A stretch of DNA of 64,000 nt from Halobacillus sp. Marseille-Q1614 (GCF_902809865.1 NZ_CADDWH010000001.1:1798001-1862000); one strand, 5' to 3'; positions 50,722 to 59,116 are shown, counted from the first letter of the stretch. The notes: generated from the letters alone by a model not told the origin. A program made the numbers and translations.

Positions 50722-51626
50722 TACTCTTCACTCCTCTCCATAATATGGCCATTTTTACCTCGGTTCAGAGTCAAGTCAGCAACGACAGGAAGATGATCAG
50801 AAGCGAGAGACCCGACCACTTCGGCATTCTTGACTTTAACTGATTCTGAGACAAACACGTAATCAATCCGTTTGCTCGGCGATAAAGCAGAATAAGTATA
50901 GCCTGCATCATCCCTGACTTCACTCCAGGCATCGTTAAAGCTTTCAAATAATGGGGCCAACTCTAAAGCATTAGGAGTTGCGTTCATATCCCCCATCAGT
51001 ACTTTTTCTCCCTCTTGCTCATTAAAAATTTCAATCATGTCGGCAACTTGCATCGTTCTTACGGTTGGATCTCCGCGATAATCAAGGTGAGTGGAATAGA
51101 AAGGAACCAGGGCACCCTTCACATTAATGACAGCTTCTGCAAATCCTGGTGCTGGAGCAGGTTCTGGGGTGGAATTTTGTGTGGAAAGTCTAGTGATGTT
51201 GTGATTTTTGGCTTGTACAATTGGATACTTACTTAAAATCGCTACACCAAACTGTCTTCTTGGGTCTCCTTCAACATAAGGATCCATGTCATAAATCGGG
51301 GCAAAAAATGAAAACATGTCCAAACGCTCGGCTAAATCTGCAAGAATGTCGTCATTGCTGCTTCGTGCTCCCCAATGAACATCGACTTCCTGTAAAGCAA
51401 TGACTTCAGCGCCGGACTCCTCAATAACTTGAGCAATCCTTTCTGTGTCGTACACTCTGTCAGAACCAATCCCGGCTGCGATGTTGTAAGTCATGACCCT
51501 TACGTCTACCTTTTTGCCCACTGCTTCCTCTGCGAAAATGCTGCCAGAATTTCCAAACATACTGAGAACCATAAGGACAACAATGCCAAAACAGGACATT
51601 ACCTTTCTTCGGTCCAATAAAACCAC
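50721..51626 (-). CDS. Secreted endonuclease/exonuclease/phosphatase family protein
   Basis: 301-aa exported EEP-fold hydrolase. A signal-like hydrophobic segment covers residues 10-32. Catalytic landmarks: VMTYNIAAG (Asn), IALQEVDVHWG (metal Glu), STHLDYRGDP (His), LMGDMNATPNA (Asp and Asn), and SDHLPVVADL (Asp-His). The fold serves nucleases and phosphodiesterases acting on lipids or sugars; the target is not known. The frame starts with GTG close to GGGAG; a TTG three codons later is an alternative. It is transcribed with nagZ and overlaps it by one base. Confidence 0.87.
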   Translation of the reverse strand: MVLLDRRKVMSCFGIVVLMVLSMFGNSGSIFAEEAVGKKVDVRVMTYNIAAGIGSDRVYDTERIAQVIEESGAEVIALQEVDVHWGARSSNDDILADLAERLDMFSFFAPIYDMDPYVEGDPRRQFGVAILSKYPIVQAKNHNITRLSTQNSTPEPAPAPGFAEAVINVKGALVPFYSTHLDYRGDPTVRTMQVADMIEIFNEQEGEKVLMGDMNATPNALELAPLFESFNDAWSEVRDDAGYTYSALSPSKRIDYVFVSESVKVKNAEVVGSLASDHLPVVADLTLNRGKNGHIMERSEE

Positions 51627-51822
51627 TTCTCCCTTCCATATTATAGAAAAAGCATATCTTTAGTTTACCAGCAAGGGTTATAGTGGTCTATACAACTATA
51701 TACCTTAATTATTCTTAAAGCAGGTATTTAAATATGTAGAGTTATGTCGAGATATAGGAGTTAACCCAAATGTTTATTGGTATAATAAGCCTAACGAAGA
51801 AAAAGAAATGAGATGATCACAA

Positions 51823-53127
51823 ATGAAATCGACCTCCTATTCGGAAAGATTCTGGGTAAATGTACGCGACAGTTTCTGGTTCCTGCCCGCTGTCTATGGA
51901 ACCATTTCCATTCTCTCCGTGATCATTATGACAATTGCAGATCTCTATTTACTGCCGATTCTTCAGGATTTCATACCGACCATTGTCCTGATGAAACAGG
52001 ATATTGCTAAATCTTTATATAGTGCTTTAATCACAGCTATCTTAACGATGACGACGATCAGCTTTTCTACGATCATGGTTGTTTTGACGACTTATACAAC
52101 ACAGTTCTCCCCACGTACACTTCAGGACTTTATGAAAAACAGAATGACCCAGCACGTGCTCGGTGTTTATTCGTTCAGCTTTATTTTCGCGTTACTGAAC
52201 TTGCTGTTATTAACGGAAGATAAGAACCGGCCGATGGCGAGTCCCTTTTTTACAGTGATCGTTTCTATCGTCTGTTTAGCCTTCTTCGTTTTGTTTATCC
52301 ATCACTCTTCCCGCTACGTTCAAGTCAATAATCTTATAGGAGAAATACGCACTAGGACTTCAAAAGTCATAAGTAAAGTTTTTAGCGAAAAAAGTTTTCA
52401 ATCGGATACTGAATGGGATATAAATGTATTAGAAGAGTTAAATAACAAGAAGCCTCAGATGATTATGGCAAAAGACTCCGGCTATATTCAGCAGCTGCAG
52501 ATGAACTACTTAATAAATTGGGCCAAAGACGAAGAAGCAATTGTTCAAGCCCAGTTTCAATTTGGAGATTATATTCAAAAAGGAATGACGCTGTTTAAGT
52601 GCTGGTGCGCCCGTAAGATGGAGGCAAAAGAAAAATGCGAGGATTATTTGCTGATCGGAAATGAGCGAGTCGACCAGCAGGATATTGAATTCTCTATCCA
52701 GAAGCTAGTGGAAATTGCCGTCAAAGCGATATCCCCCGGCATCAATGACCCCCACACAGCAATCAACTGTATTAACCGGATTGGATCCTCTCTTTCAGAA
52801 CTTGGCAGTCAGTACCGTCCCGTCCAATATTATTCGGATAAAGACGGGAAGCTAAGGTTGATCATGGAACCTATACCATTTAAAGATTACCTATATAAAA
52901 GCTTTTATCAAATCCGCATCTACGGCCATCACGACATCTCCGTTATGAACGGTGTTCTTGAGGCGCTGTATAAAATAGCCCTTGTTAATGATGACGACGT
53001 AAAATACGATGTATGGAAATTTGCTCAGTATATGATGAAAGCTGTGGATTTGGAAGAAAACGGATTAGATCAGGAGTATTATCAAGAGCAGGTAGATAAA
53101 CTGGCGGAAGCGTGTGGAAAAGTGTAA
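51823..53127 (+). CDS. DUF2254 membrane protein
   Basis: 434-aa membrane protein of the DUF2254 family. Four hydrophobic segments in residues 18-165 (including AVYGTISILSVIIMTIADLYLL and LITAILTMTTISFSTIMVVL) are followed by a soluble C-terminal domain with IEFSIQKLVEIAVKAISPGINDPHTA, the family hallmark. Function not established. Its start is preceded by a weak GAGATGAT site. A shared terminator separates it from the convergent methyltransferase. Confidence 0.88.
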   Translation: MKSTSYSERFWVNVRDSFWFLPAVYGTISILSVIIMTIADLYLLPILQDFIPTIVLMKQDIAKSLYSALITAILTMTTISFSTIMVVLTTYTTQFSPRTLQDFMKNRMTQHVLGVYSFSFIFALLNLLLLTEDKNRPMASPFFTVIVSIVCLAFFVLFIHHSSRYVQVNNLIGEIRTRTSKVISKVFSEKSFQSDTEWDINVLEELNNKKPQMIMAKDSGYIQQLQMNYLINWAKDEEAIVQAQFQFGDYIQKGMTLFKCWCARKMEAKEKCEDYLLIGNERVDQQDIEFSIQKLVEIAVKAISPGINDPHTAINCINRIGSSLSELGSQYRPVQYYSDKDGKLRLIMEPIPFKDYLYKSFYQIRIYGHHDISVMNGVLEALYKIALVNDDDVKYDVWKFAQYMMKAVDLEENGLDQEYYQEQVDKLAEACGKV

Positions 53128-53153
53128 AATTGGAATCTATTTTCATCAAGAAT

Positions 53154-53195
53154 AAAAGAAAGCTGATTCCAAACTAAAAATCAGCTTTCTTTTTA
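53154..53195. terminator. Bidirectional terminator DUF2254 / methyltransferase
   Basis: Stem AAAGAAAGCTGATT / AATCAGCTTTCTTT with ten-base loop, A-run and T-run on either side. Confidence 0.9.
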
Positions 53196-53800
53196 TTTGG
53201 TGAAAGAATAAATTTCCGCATAATTGAAGACATTAACAGCTCCTGGCTTTCAACCTTCATGCCTGCTTGTTCAATGTTCTCTAACGTCTTTCGATTAATG
53301 TTGGCTCCAACAATATGAAGACCTATAGGATTAAGAAAGTCCATCGCTTTTCCGATAATTTTATTATCGCTGAGCATATGTTCCAGCATAAGGATCTTTC
53401 CATCTGGCTTTGTAACCCGCCTGATTTCTTTTAACCCTTGCACGGGATCAGGGACAGAACAGAAGACGCAAGTAGATACTACCGTATCAAACGTGTTATT
53501 TGGAAATTCCAACTCCTGGGCATCCATTTCCAGCAGTTCAAGAGTTTGAGGCAGACTGGATGCTTTTTCTATAGCTTTTCTCAGCATTGAAGGACTGAAA
53601 TCTATTCCAGTAACCTGGACATGGGCCGGGTAATATTTAAGGTTAGCCCCTGTTCCCACCCCTACTTCCAGAACGTCTCCGCAAGCATGCTGAAGCAGGT
53701 CTTTTCTCCATTGTTCACGTATCATGTGGTCCATGATGTCAAAAACACCTGCTATCCGATTATACCTGCGTTTTATCGTCTCGGTTTGTTTTTCTTTCAT
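53174..53800 (-). CDS. Class I SAM-dependent methyltransferase
   Basis: 208-aa Rossmann methyltransferase resembling the UbiE/phospholipid N-methyltransferase group. Motif I is DVLEVGVGTGANLKYYP, motif II ITGIDFSPSM-like (VTGIDFSPSMLRKA), then DAQELEFPNNTFD and LMLEHMLSD. Small lipophilic or quinone substrates are usual for this group; the actual acceptor is unknown. AAGGAGG is 7 nt before the ATG; the stop lies inside the bidirectional terminator. Confidence 0.88.
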   Translation of the reverse strand: MKEKQTETIKRRYNRIAGVFDIMDHMIREQWRKDLLQHACGDVLEVGVGTGANLKYYPAHVQVTGIDFSPSMLRKAIEKASSLPQTLELLEMDAQELEFPNNTFDTVVSTCVFCSVPDPVQGLKEIRRVTKPDGKILMLEHMLSDNKIIGKAMDFLNPIGLHIVGANINRKTLENIEQAGMKVESQELLMSSIMRKFILSPNKKKADF

Positions 53801-53865
53801 CTGCTGTCCTCCTTGTTTATTAGAATTTAGTTAGAGAGAGATAAGTCAGTAAAAACTGCTGTATA

Positions 53866-53898
53866 AAAAAATAACAGCTGGCGGATTGCCAGCTGTTT
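53866..53898 (-). terminator. Terminator of the rhodanese gene
   Basis: Stem AACAGCTGGC / GCCAGCTGTT, loop GGATT; T-rich tail on the minus strand. Confidence 0.88.
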
Positions 53899-54193
53899 AT
53901 CTAACTTCTCCGTCCCATTCTTTCATGCCTCCTTCCATGGTCTTGGCCTTAATACCATGGTCATTTAACATATCTGCCGCTTTATCAGCGCGTTTTCCAG
54001 AGCCGCACACAGTGATATATTCTTTTTCCTTATCTAACTGATTCATTTGATCTTCTACTTGATCTAATGGAATATGAATAGCACTCGGAATGATGCCTTC
54101 TTCAACTTCCTCGTCTGTGCGTACATCGATCACTTCAACATTTTCCTGTTTACGTTCTACATCTGCCATTTTCGTGTTAACCTTTGCCGCCAT
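53897..54193 (-). CDS. Single-domain rhodanese-like protein
   Basis: 98-aa sulfurtransferase domain. Conserved IDVRTDEEVEEGIIPSAIHI and active-site loop VCGSGKRADKAA with Cys as persulfide carrier. Such small rhodaneses take part in persulfide handling. A CsoR/CstR-type inverted repeat lies between the likely -35 and -10 boxes upstream (54237-54252), so control by a CstR-like regulator is possible. AAGGAGG precedes the ATG. Confidence 0.9.
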   Translation of the reverse strand: MAAKVNTKMADVERKQENVEVIDVRTDEEVEEGIIPSAIHIPLDQVEDQMNQLDKEKEYITVCGSGKRADKAADMLNDHGIKAKTMEGGMKEWDGEVR

Positions 54194-54236
54194 AATAGAT
54201 TCCTCCTTGTTTATTTATGATTACTTATTATCTATG

Positions 54237-54252
54237 TACCTCTGCGGGTATA
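54237..54252. promoter_or_regulatory. Candidate CsoR/CstR-type operator upstream of rhodanese gene
   Basis: On the minus strand TATACCCGCAGAGGTA has the TACC...GGTA core of the csoR operator in this same window, and a GATAAT -10-like box follows 6 nt later. Confidence 0.4.
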
Positions 54253-54346
54253 AATGGAAACATATTATTCGATTACAATTCAATTACCAGGCTTCATAAA
54301 GAAAAGAGTATATTAGAATGAACGATCTCTGGTATTTAACTGAAAT

Positions 54347-54385
54347 AAAAGTGGGGCAGAAATAATAAAATTCTGCCCCACTTTC
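54347..54385 (-). terminator. Orphan terminator hairpin
   Basis: Perfect 14-bp stem AAAGTGGGGCAGAA / TTCTGCCCCACTTT with TTTTATTT on the minus strand, in the 450-bp gap 54194-54650. No gene ends here. The gap also holds a near-perfect palindrome GTATAGGGGCCCCCATAC (54537-54554). Confidence 0.65.
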
Positions 54386-54650
54386 TGCCTCAAAAGCTTT
54401 TTTGTTCTTATTTCATTAAAACCCCTTATCTAGAATTCTCAGATCCGAGACATTCTACGGATTTTTTATACTTTTTTCTTTTTCAGACTTTTCTCTTAGC
54501 GTATATTTTTAGTTTATGTCGAGAGAATCGATCTTTGTATAGGGGCCCCCATACTAAATATAGTTATTAATGTTTATTTTATCCAATTTAAGTTTTTATG
54601 TGTTCTAAAGCGGGGACTTTACCTCTGAATACTATTAAGGAGGAATGAAA

Positions 54651-55103
54651 TTGTCCATCGAACTAAAAGAAAGGTTAAATTCTTCTAGTCAGGAAAATTT
54701 GCGTCAAGCTGCTGTCTTGGAATTCACGGAAGAAGTTTTTGAGTCAGACAACTTTCGCTCTTTAGAGGTACTAACTCCAGACGAACAACAACTGTATATC
54801 GTGAACCGAAACGACCGGACATTGACGATTCTGGCAATTTCAAAAGATATGGCTGTTACCAAGGAAACTTTATTTACTCAAAGAATCATTTCCATGAAAG
54901 AATGGTTTGTGGATTACAGCATGTCAGACAATACGCCTCCTAGAAAATTAGAAGTTGAGCTTATGGGTGGAAGGACGTTATTGATTGAGCCAGGTTTATC
55001 GAGCTCTCAAGAGAGAAATTATAAAAAACCTGAATTCTCAAACCAAGTGAATGAAGACTTCGAGCGCCTCATTGCCGCTCTAAAGAATACGGTCATTTTA
55101 TAA
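54651..55103 (+). CDS. Hypothetical protein, 150 aa
   Basis: Soluble acidic protein without signal or membrane segment and without a family I recognise. It begins SIELKERLNSSSQENLRQ, has a beta-rich middle (LYIVNRNDRTLTILAIS, KLEVELMGGRTLLIE) and a helical end (EDFERLIAALKNTVIL). An ATG lies at 54645 but only 2 nt from AAGGAGG; the TTG at 54651 has a 7-nt spacing and is taken as start. Strong terminator follows. It is the last gene before the accessory region. Confidence 0.65.
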   Translation: MSIELKERLNSSSQENLRQAAVLEFTEEVFESDNFRSLEVLTPDEQQLYIVNRNDRTLTILAISKDMAVTKETLFTQRIISMKEWFVDYSMSDNTPPRKLEVELMGGRTLLIEPGLSSSQERNYKKPEFSNQVNEDFERLIAALKNTVIL

Positions 55104-55135
55104 AATAAGAGCCTCCTAAACCGAAATTTTATCAT

Positions 55136-55184
55136 ATAAGCGCATCTTTCTTCGATTTTCCGAAGAAAGATGCGCTTATTTATT
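55136..55184 (+). terminator. Terminator of the 150-aa hypothetical gene
   Basis: Long stem AAGCGCATCTTTCTTCG / CGAAGAAAGATGCGCTT, loop ATTTTC, T-rich tail. Confidence 0.9.
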
Positions 55185-55326
55185 GTAAGTATATTAAACA
55201 GATTATACTTCCGTCTCTTCGCGTATAATGTGTCAATAACGACGAAAATACTGTAGTTGACAAATTCACTACTCTCCCATCTATTGGTGTAGACATAAAA
55301 CCAGTTTAATCATTAAGTGTAACTAG

Positions 55327-55467
55327 AGTAATAACTTTATATCTAAACGGCTCGGCCACTCTGATATTTGGATTACTATGGATAATTATGGTCATGCTAT
55401 TAGAACAGCAGATCAGGAAGCAGCAAACAAAATTTGCGGTATCTTTACAGAGCGTAAAAATGGCTAA
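55327..55467 (+). pseudogene. Tyrosine integrase C-terminal remnant
   Basis: In frame from about 55327: SNNFISKRLGHSDIWITMDN, then YGHAIRTADQEAANKICG and a stop after KNG. This is the end of a phage-type integrase: RLGHSDI (conserved His box region) and the catalytic Tyr in MDNYGH. No start or upstream domain is present; about 330 residues are missing. It marks an old integration event next to the tRNA fragment. Confidence 0.8.
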
Positions 55468-55502
55468 TTAAAAATTTCATCAACAAGTGCCAAAAACAAA
55501 AG

Positions 55503-55540
55503 AAATGACGCGGCCTCCCCTCTGCTGGGAAACCGCGCCA
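55503..55540 (-). terminator. Terminator downstream of the tRNA-like fragment
   Basis: Minus strand GCGCGGTTTCC / GGAGGCCGCGT followed by CATTTCTTTTG. It lies 20 bp after the tRNA 3' end, as expected for a tRNA transcription unit. Confidence 0.65.
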
Positions 55541-55559
55541 CTCCGGCACTTTGTATGGA

Positions 55560-55634
55560 TGATTCCGATTGGGCTCGAACCAACGACCTCCACCCTGTCA
55601 AGGTGCGAGGAGTATACGCCACAACGTGGGAATC
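55560..55634 (-). tRNA. tRNA-Val(GAC)-like fragment / attachment site (5' half not canonical)
   Basis: The minus strand shows an anticodon loop TTGACAG with stem CACC/GGTG (anticodon GAC), variable loop, a good T arm (GTTGG TTCGAGC CCAAT) and 3' acceptor CGGAATC plus A. The total of 75 nt to a GATTCCC at 55628-55634 would be tRNA length, yet the D-arm region lacks TAGCTC, GG and a stem, and position 7 does not pair. Most likely the 3' half (55560-55605) is an att copy left by an integrating element, with the 5' half replaced. It is probably not a functional tRNA. Confidence 0.55.
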
Positions 55635-55645
55635 GTTTAGTTTAC

Positions 55646-55664
55646 CGTTAAGTCAACGTTAAGT
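55646..55664. repeat. Short direct repeats next to the tRNA-like site
   Basis: CGTTAAGT occurs twice (55646-55653 and 55657-55664), 11 bp apart, 12 bp beyond the tRNA-like end. Spaced direct repeats are usual for arm-type binding sites of tyrosine integrases. Confidence 0.35.
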
Positions 55665-55715
55665 ACTACGCCATTCCGTATTAATTTACGTTCATTATAC
55701 AGATAGACGCGTGAC

Positions 55716-55750
55716 TGAGTATTTTGTTTGAAAAGAGCCACATTCTCGGA
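55716..55750. repeat. Left terminal inverted repeat of the IS21 element
   Basis: Matches the reverse complement of 58248-58282 at 23 of 35 positions, with identical CCAC and TTCTCGGA cores. The inner copy GAGCCACTTTCACGG lies at 55779-55793. Confidence 0.75.
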
Positions 55751-55845
55751 TAAATTGCGCACTCATCTCGGGAAAATAGAGCCACTTTCACGGAGCCAGA
55801 ACCACATAAGAAAAGGTGGAGAAACTCTCCACCCTTTGAATACGC

Positions 55846-56589
55846 TTATTTCTGTATACCATGTCGCTCTCTCATGGATACTTTCCCATCGATAAGTATT
55901 GAATAGGAATCATGAACAATTCTGTCTAATATAGCGTCTGCTATCGTTGATTCTCCAATGCGTTCATACCATCCTTCAGGCGCAAATTGGGAACAAAAAA
56001 TTGTTGAAGCCGATTGATGTCTACTTTCTACAATTTCTAGTAAATCCCTTTCCTGTGTATCTTGTAAAGGTGACAATAACCACTCATCTAATATTAGTAA
56101 ATCGACTTTTTTATACTGCTTGATCGTCTTTTGAAAGATGCCTTGTCCCCGGGCTACGGCAAGTTCTTCTAATAAATCTGGGAGTCTAACATATTTAACC
56201 TTATAGTACTTTCTACAAGCAGAAACTCCTAAAGCATTAGAAAGATAAGACTTACCATTTCCAGAGGCTCCTAAGATCATGACGTTATGATTATCTTCGA
56301 TATACTGGCAATCGGCAAGACGAAGAATTGAGGGCTTATCTAATTTTCTATCTGGATGATACTCGATGTCTTCGACACACGCCTGGCTATATCGAAAGTT
56401 TGCATTTCTGATTAAACGATCCATCTTATTACTCTTTCTTTTAGAATACTCAATGTCGACTAATAAACTAAAACGATCATCGAATGATAAGTCTTGATAA
56501 TCCGGATTTGAACGTTGGTTAATATAAGTATCGGCCATGGCATTTAGCCTCATTTCATTCAATTTCATTATTGTATTTTCATTTGTCAT
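55846..56589 (-). CDS. istB: IS21-family helper ATPase IstB
   Basis: 247-aa AAA+ ATPase that helps the transposase choose and join the target. Walker A GASGNGKSYLSNAL, Walker B VDLLILDEWLL, sensor region FCSQFAPEGWYERIGE. Start at MTNENTIMK (56589) because GGAGGAAAACAAA lies upstream; it overlaps the istA end by 11 bp, as normal in IS21. Length usual. Confidence 0.95.
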   Translation of the reverse strand: MTNENTIMKLNEMRLNAMADTYINQRSNPDYQDLSFDDRFSLLVDIEYSKRKSNKMDRLIRNANFRYSQACVEDIEYHPDRKLDKPSILRLADCQYIEDNHNVMILGASGNGKSYLSNALGVSACRKYYKVKYVRLPDLLEELAVARGQGIFQKTIKQYKKVDLLILDEWLLSPLQDTQERDLLEIVESRHQSASTIFCSQFAPEGWYERIGESTIADAILDRIVHDSYSILIDGKVSMRERHGIQK

Positions 56590-58132
56590 TTTGTTTTCCT
56601 CCAAAGTATTCGGCACCTCTAGTAAAGCCAAAAGCACCAGACGGTTTAGTTGTTTTCTTCGTATTTGAGGTATTAAAACTTTTATCTGTTCCTTGTTTTA
56701 AAATAGTCTTTATACTGTTTAATCTTGGAGAAGGTGAATAAGTCAGTGCCTGACGGCACGCCTCTTCTAAACGTTCTAGCGAATAGCGATCGGCAAGTTT
56801 AACAATCCCCATACAAATTTTTTGGGCTTGGCGTTCCACCCTATAGGACTTAAATACAGATTCCATTACAAGCTTGGTATGATTTCCGACTTTATCTGCC
56901 CAATCGAATATATGGGCCTTATCCCACTCTACATACATTCGATGATTGTCAGGCATATGTTCAGGAATAGTGGAAGGATCTTTATTTAATCCTGTTTTTC
57001 TCATATGTGAGGCGATACGAAGGTGATTAAAGAATATTTCAATCACCGTTGTGGTCGCTCTGATGTCCACTTTGTGTTTGACATATTCATAGGGAACCGA
57101 GTAATGAATTTCGTCTACGACTATGTGATAATCAAGAGGTACGGTAGCTGTTTTCCAGGTAGCTAGTTCGTACTGTTTAAACGGTAGTGGTAGTAGAGCA
57201 AATTTTTCTTCCTCATGGAAAGCAATTTGTCTACTACCTGTTTTTTTCTGAAATGACTTTTCATTGAACTCTTTCAATTTCATTTGAATGGCTAAATTCA
57301 ACTCTTTGAGTGAAAAGAAGGTTTCATTTCTTAAAGCCGCGATAATCCAAGTTGATACAACACCTACATTTCCTTCTACACTAGCTTTGTCTCTGGGTTG
57401 TCGGACTCGAGCAGGAACTACTGCGGTTCCATAATACTCTGCCATCTCATAATAAGAGCGATTAATTTTGGGATCCCAATAGTTAGATCGATCCACCCCT
57501 GTCCTCAAATTATCTGGCACAATCATATTCGTTACCCCTCCATAAAATTGAAAGGCATGAATATGAGCTGTAATCCAGTTTTCGAGGTTCTGTGACAGAA
57601 ATGCTTCCACATATGTGTATTGACTACAAGGAAGTTTAGCGACGAAAATATAGGCTGGTATTTTTTCTCCTGAAATATTATCTTTTAGAAAAGCTGTTTG
57701 ACCTGCCCAATCAACTTCCATCAACTCTCCAGGCTTTCGTTTGATCCTTAAAGTAGCTTTCGTTGTGTTTGCGTATTTTCGATAGTGAAAACAGAATTGA
57801 GTGTACATATAAGGCGTTTCATCAGCTTGATAACAAACTCTACAGTACTCCTCCCATAAGAGAGTCAATGTCACTCCTTTTTTCGCCAGCTCAGTATGAA
57901 CGTATTCATAATCAGGCATACGATGGTTTTGAACTTTGGACTTCTCTGGAAAGAGAAAATTCTGTAAGTCACCATCCGTTACTTCGTCTGACAATGGCCA
58001 GGAAATATCACAAACTGCAGCTCTGTCAAGAACTGATGTGATCGTATTCCTGGAGCACCCACAACTAGCAGCAATGCTTCTTTTACTCATTCCCTGGCTG
58101 TATAGCCGTAAGATCTCCCGGTATTTTACCAA
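56579..58132 (-). CDS. istA: IS21-family transposase IstA
   Basis: 517-aa DDE transposase. N-terminal helix-turn-helix (SKRSIAASCGCSRNTI, residues 15-30); catalytic domain with Asp in MEVDWAGQT, Asp in VPDNLRTGV and Glu in DKASVEGNVG; C-terminal domain with VPYEYVKHKVDIRATTT. TTG start, 7 nt after AGGGGGT. No frameshift visible, so an intact element. Confidence 0.95.
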   Translation of the reverse strand: MVKYREILRLYSQGMSKRSIAASCGCSRNTITSVLDRAAVCDISWPLSDEVTDGDLQNFLFPEKSKVQNHRMPDYEYVHTELAKKGVTLTLLWEEYCRVCYQADETPYMYTQFCFHYRKYANTTKATLRIKRKPGELMEVDWAGQTAFLKDNISGEKIPAYIFVAKLPCSQYTYVEAFLSQNLENWITAHIHAFQFYGGVTNMIVPDNLRTGVDRSNYWDPKINRSYYEMAEYYGTAVVPARVRQPRDKASVEGNVGVVSTWIIAALRNETFFSLKELNLAIQMKLKEFNEKSFQKKTGSRQIAFHEEEKFALLPLPFKQYELATWKTATVPLDYHIVVDEIHYSVPYEYVKHKVDIRATTTVIEIFFNHLRIASHMRKTGLNKDPSTIPEHMPDNHRMYVEWDKAHIFDWADKVGNHTKLVMESVFKSYRVERQAQKICMGIVKLADRYSLERLEEACRQALTYSPSPRLNSIKTILKQGTDKSFNTSNTKKTTKPSGAFGFTRGAEYFGGKQNDK

Positions 58133-58247
58133 TAAAAATACCCCCTATAACAAAAGATTCACTGAATATTCAGTGTGCTTTTATTATAGAGGGTGGTTCT
58201 GCCTCCGAGAAGATGGTTCTATATTTCCGTGACGCGGGCTCAAAATG

Positions 58248-58282
58248 TCCGAGAAAGTGGTTCTCTCTGAGTGAAATATTCA
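58248..58282. repeat. Right terminal inverted repeat of the IS21 element
   Basis: Partner of 55716-55750; an inner copy TCCGAGAAGATGGTTCT lies at 58206-58222. Confidence 0.75.
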
Positions 58283-58463
58283 CGTGACCTTGCAAGCGAA
58301 AATAAGCGCGGTATTTCAGCGTGTCTCCCGTTCTCCTGTTAAAGAATTATCTCGAATCGAAACTTTTTGTCTTGAAGCTATTGTAAAATTCCATAATCTG
58401 ACTTAATATGTAGAAGGTGTTATTTTTATTACTATATCATTACAAAAGGGGAGAGTTAACACC

Positions 58464-59075
58464 ATGAAGAAAATTTTCAAGTTTGGTCTCTACGCATTTT
58501 TAGCCATTATTGTACTCGGTGTTGTTGCAACGGTATTTGGAGGCGAGGATACGGCGGAAAGCACCGACTCAGAACCGGCAAGTGCTGAAGCTGAAGGTTC
58601 CGAAAGTAAAGAAGCGTCAAAAGATGAGTCAAGCGATGAAGCAGAGGAAAAAACATATGGGATCGGTGACACGGTAGAAGTCGGTGCTATGACATACACG
58701 ATAAACGAAAAGTCTACCGCTGATGAAGTCGGACCGAGTGTTATGCCCGAAACAGCAAGCGGTAAATACGTTGTACTTAACGTTACTGTTAAAAACAACG
58801 GTGACGAGGCCGTTACAGTCGACGGTACTTACTTTAAGCTGAAACAAAACGATAAAACGTTTGAGGCGGATACGATGGCAAGTACATCAGCCAACCAAGC
58901 TGAAGATGGATCTATCGAAAATTCGTTCTTCCTGGAGCAACTTAATCCAGGATCTGAGATTAGCGGTAACGTTGTTTTTGACGTAGCGCCTGAGATTGCG
59001 GATGCTGACGATTTAAGCGTAGAAGCACAGGAAGGCATATTCGGCACAGTAACCGAAACTATTACGTTACAATAA
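58464..59075 (+). CDS. DUF4352-containing membrane-anchored protein
   Basis: 203-aa exported protein. Residues 5-26 form a hydrophobic anchor (FGLYAFLAIIVLGVVATVFGG) without lipobox Cys. A 45-residue linker of Glu, Ser, Ala and Asp follows (STDSEPASAEAEGSESKEAS), then an immunoglobulin-like DUF4352 domain: YTINEKSTADEVG, KYVVLNVTVKNNGDEAVTV, NPGSEISGNVVFDVAPE. Such proteins are common on phages and integrative elements of Bacillales; function unknown. Codon use resembles the phage-like genes at 62-64 kb more than its AT-rich neighbours. Confidence 0.82.
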   Translation: MKKIFKFGLYAFLAIIVLGVVATVFGGEDTAESTDSEPASAEAEGSESKEASKDESSDEAEEKTYGIGDTVEVGAMTYTINEKSTADEVGPSVMPETASGKYVVLNVTVKNNGDEAVTVDGTYFKLKQNDKTFEADTMASTSANQAEDGSIENSFFLEQLNPGSEISGNVVFDVAPEIADADDLSVEAQEGIFGTVTETITLQ

Positions 59076-59086
59076 ATGATTAATCG

Positions 59087-59116
59087 AAGGCGGGCGTCTA
59101 GCTCGTCTTTTTTTTT
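59087..59116 (+). terminator. Terminator of the DUF4352 gene
   Basis: Stem AGGCGGGC / GCTCGTCT (two G-U pairs) with nine T residues. Confidence 0.75.

Larger units (their letters stand above)
55716..58282 (-). mobile_element. IS21-family insertion sequence, complete (2567 bp)
   Basis: Carries istA and istB overlapping by 11 bp. The 35-bp ends are imperfect inverted repeats (left begins TGAGTATTTTG, right ends CAAATATT-type GTGAAATATTCA), each followed by a second inner copy of the AGAGCCAC...CTCGGA motif, as usual for IS21. The 6-bp sequence CGTGAC flanks both sides (55710-55715, 58283-58288) as target duplication. Both genes are intact, so it may be active. Confidence 0.88.
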
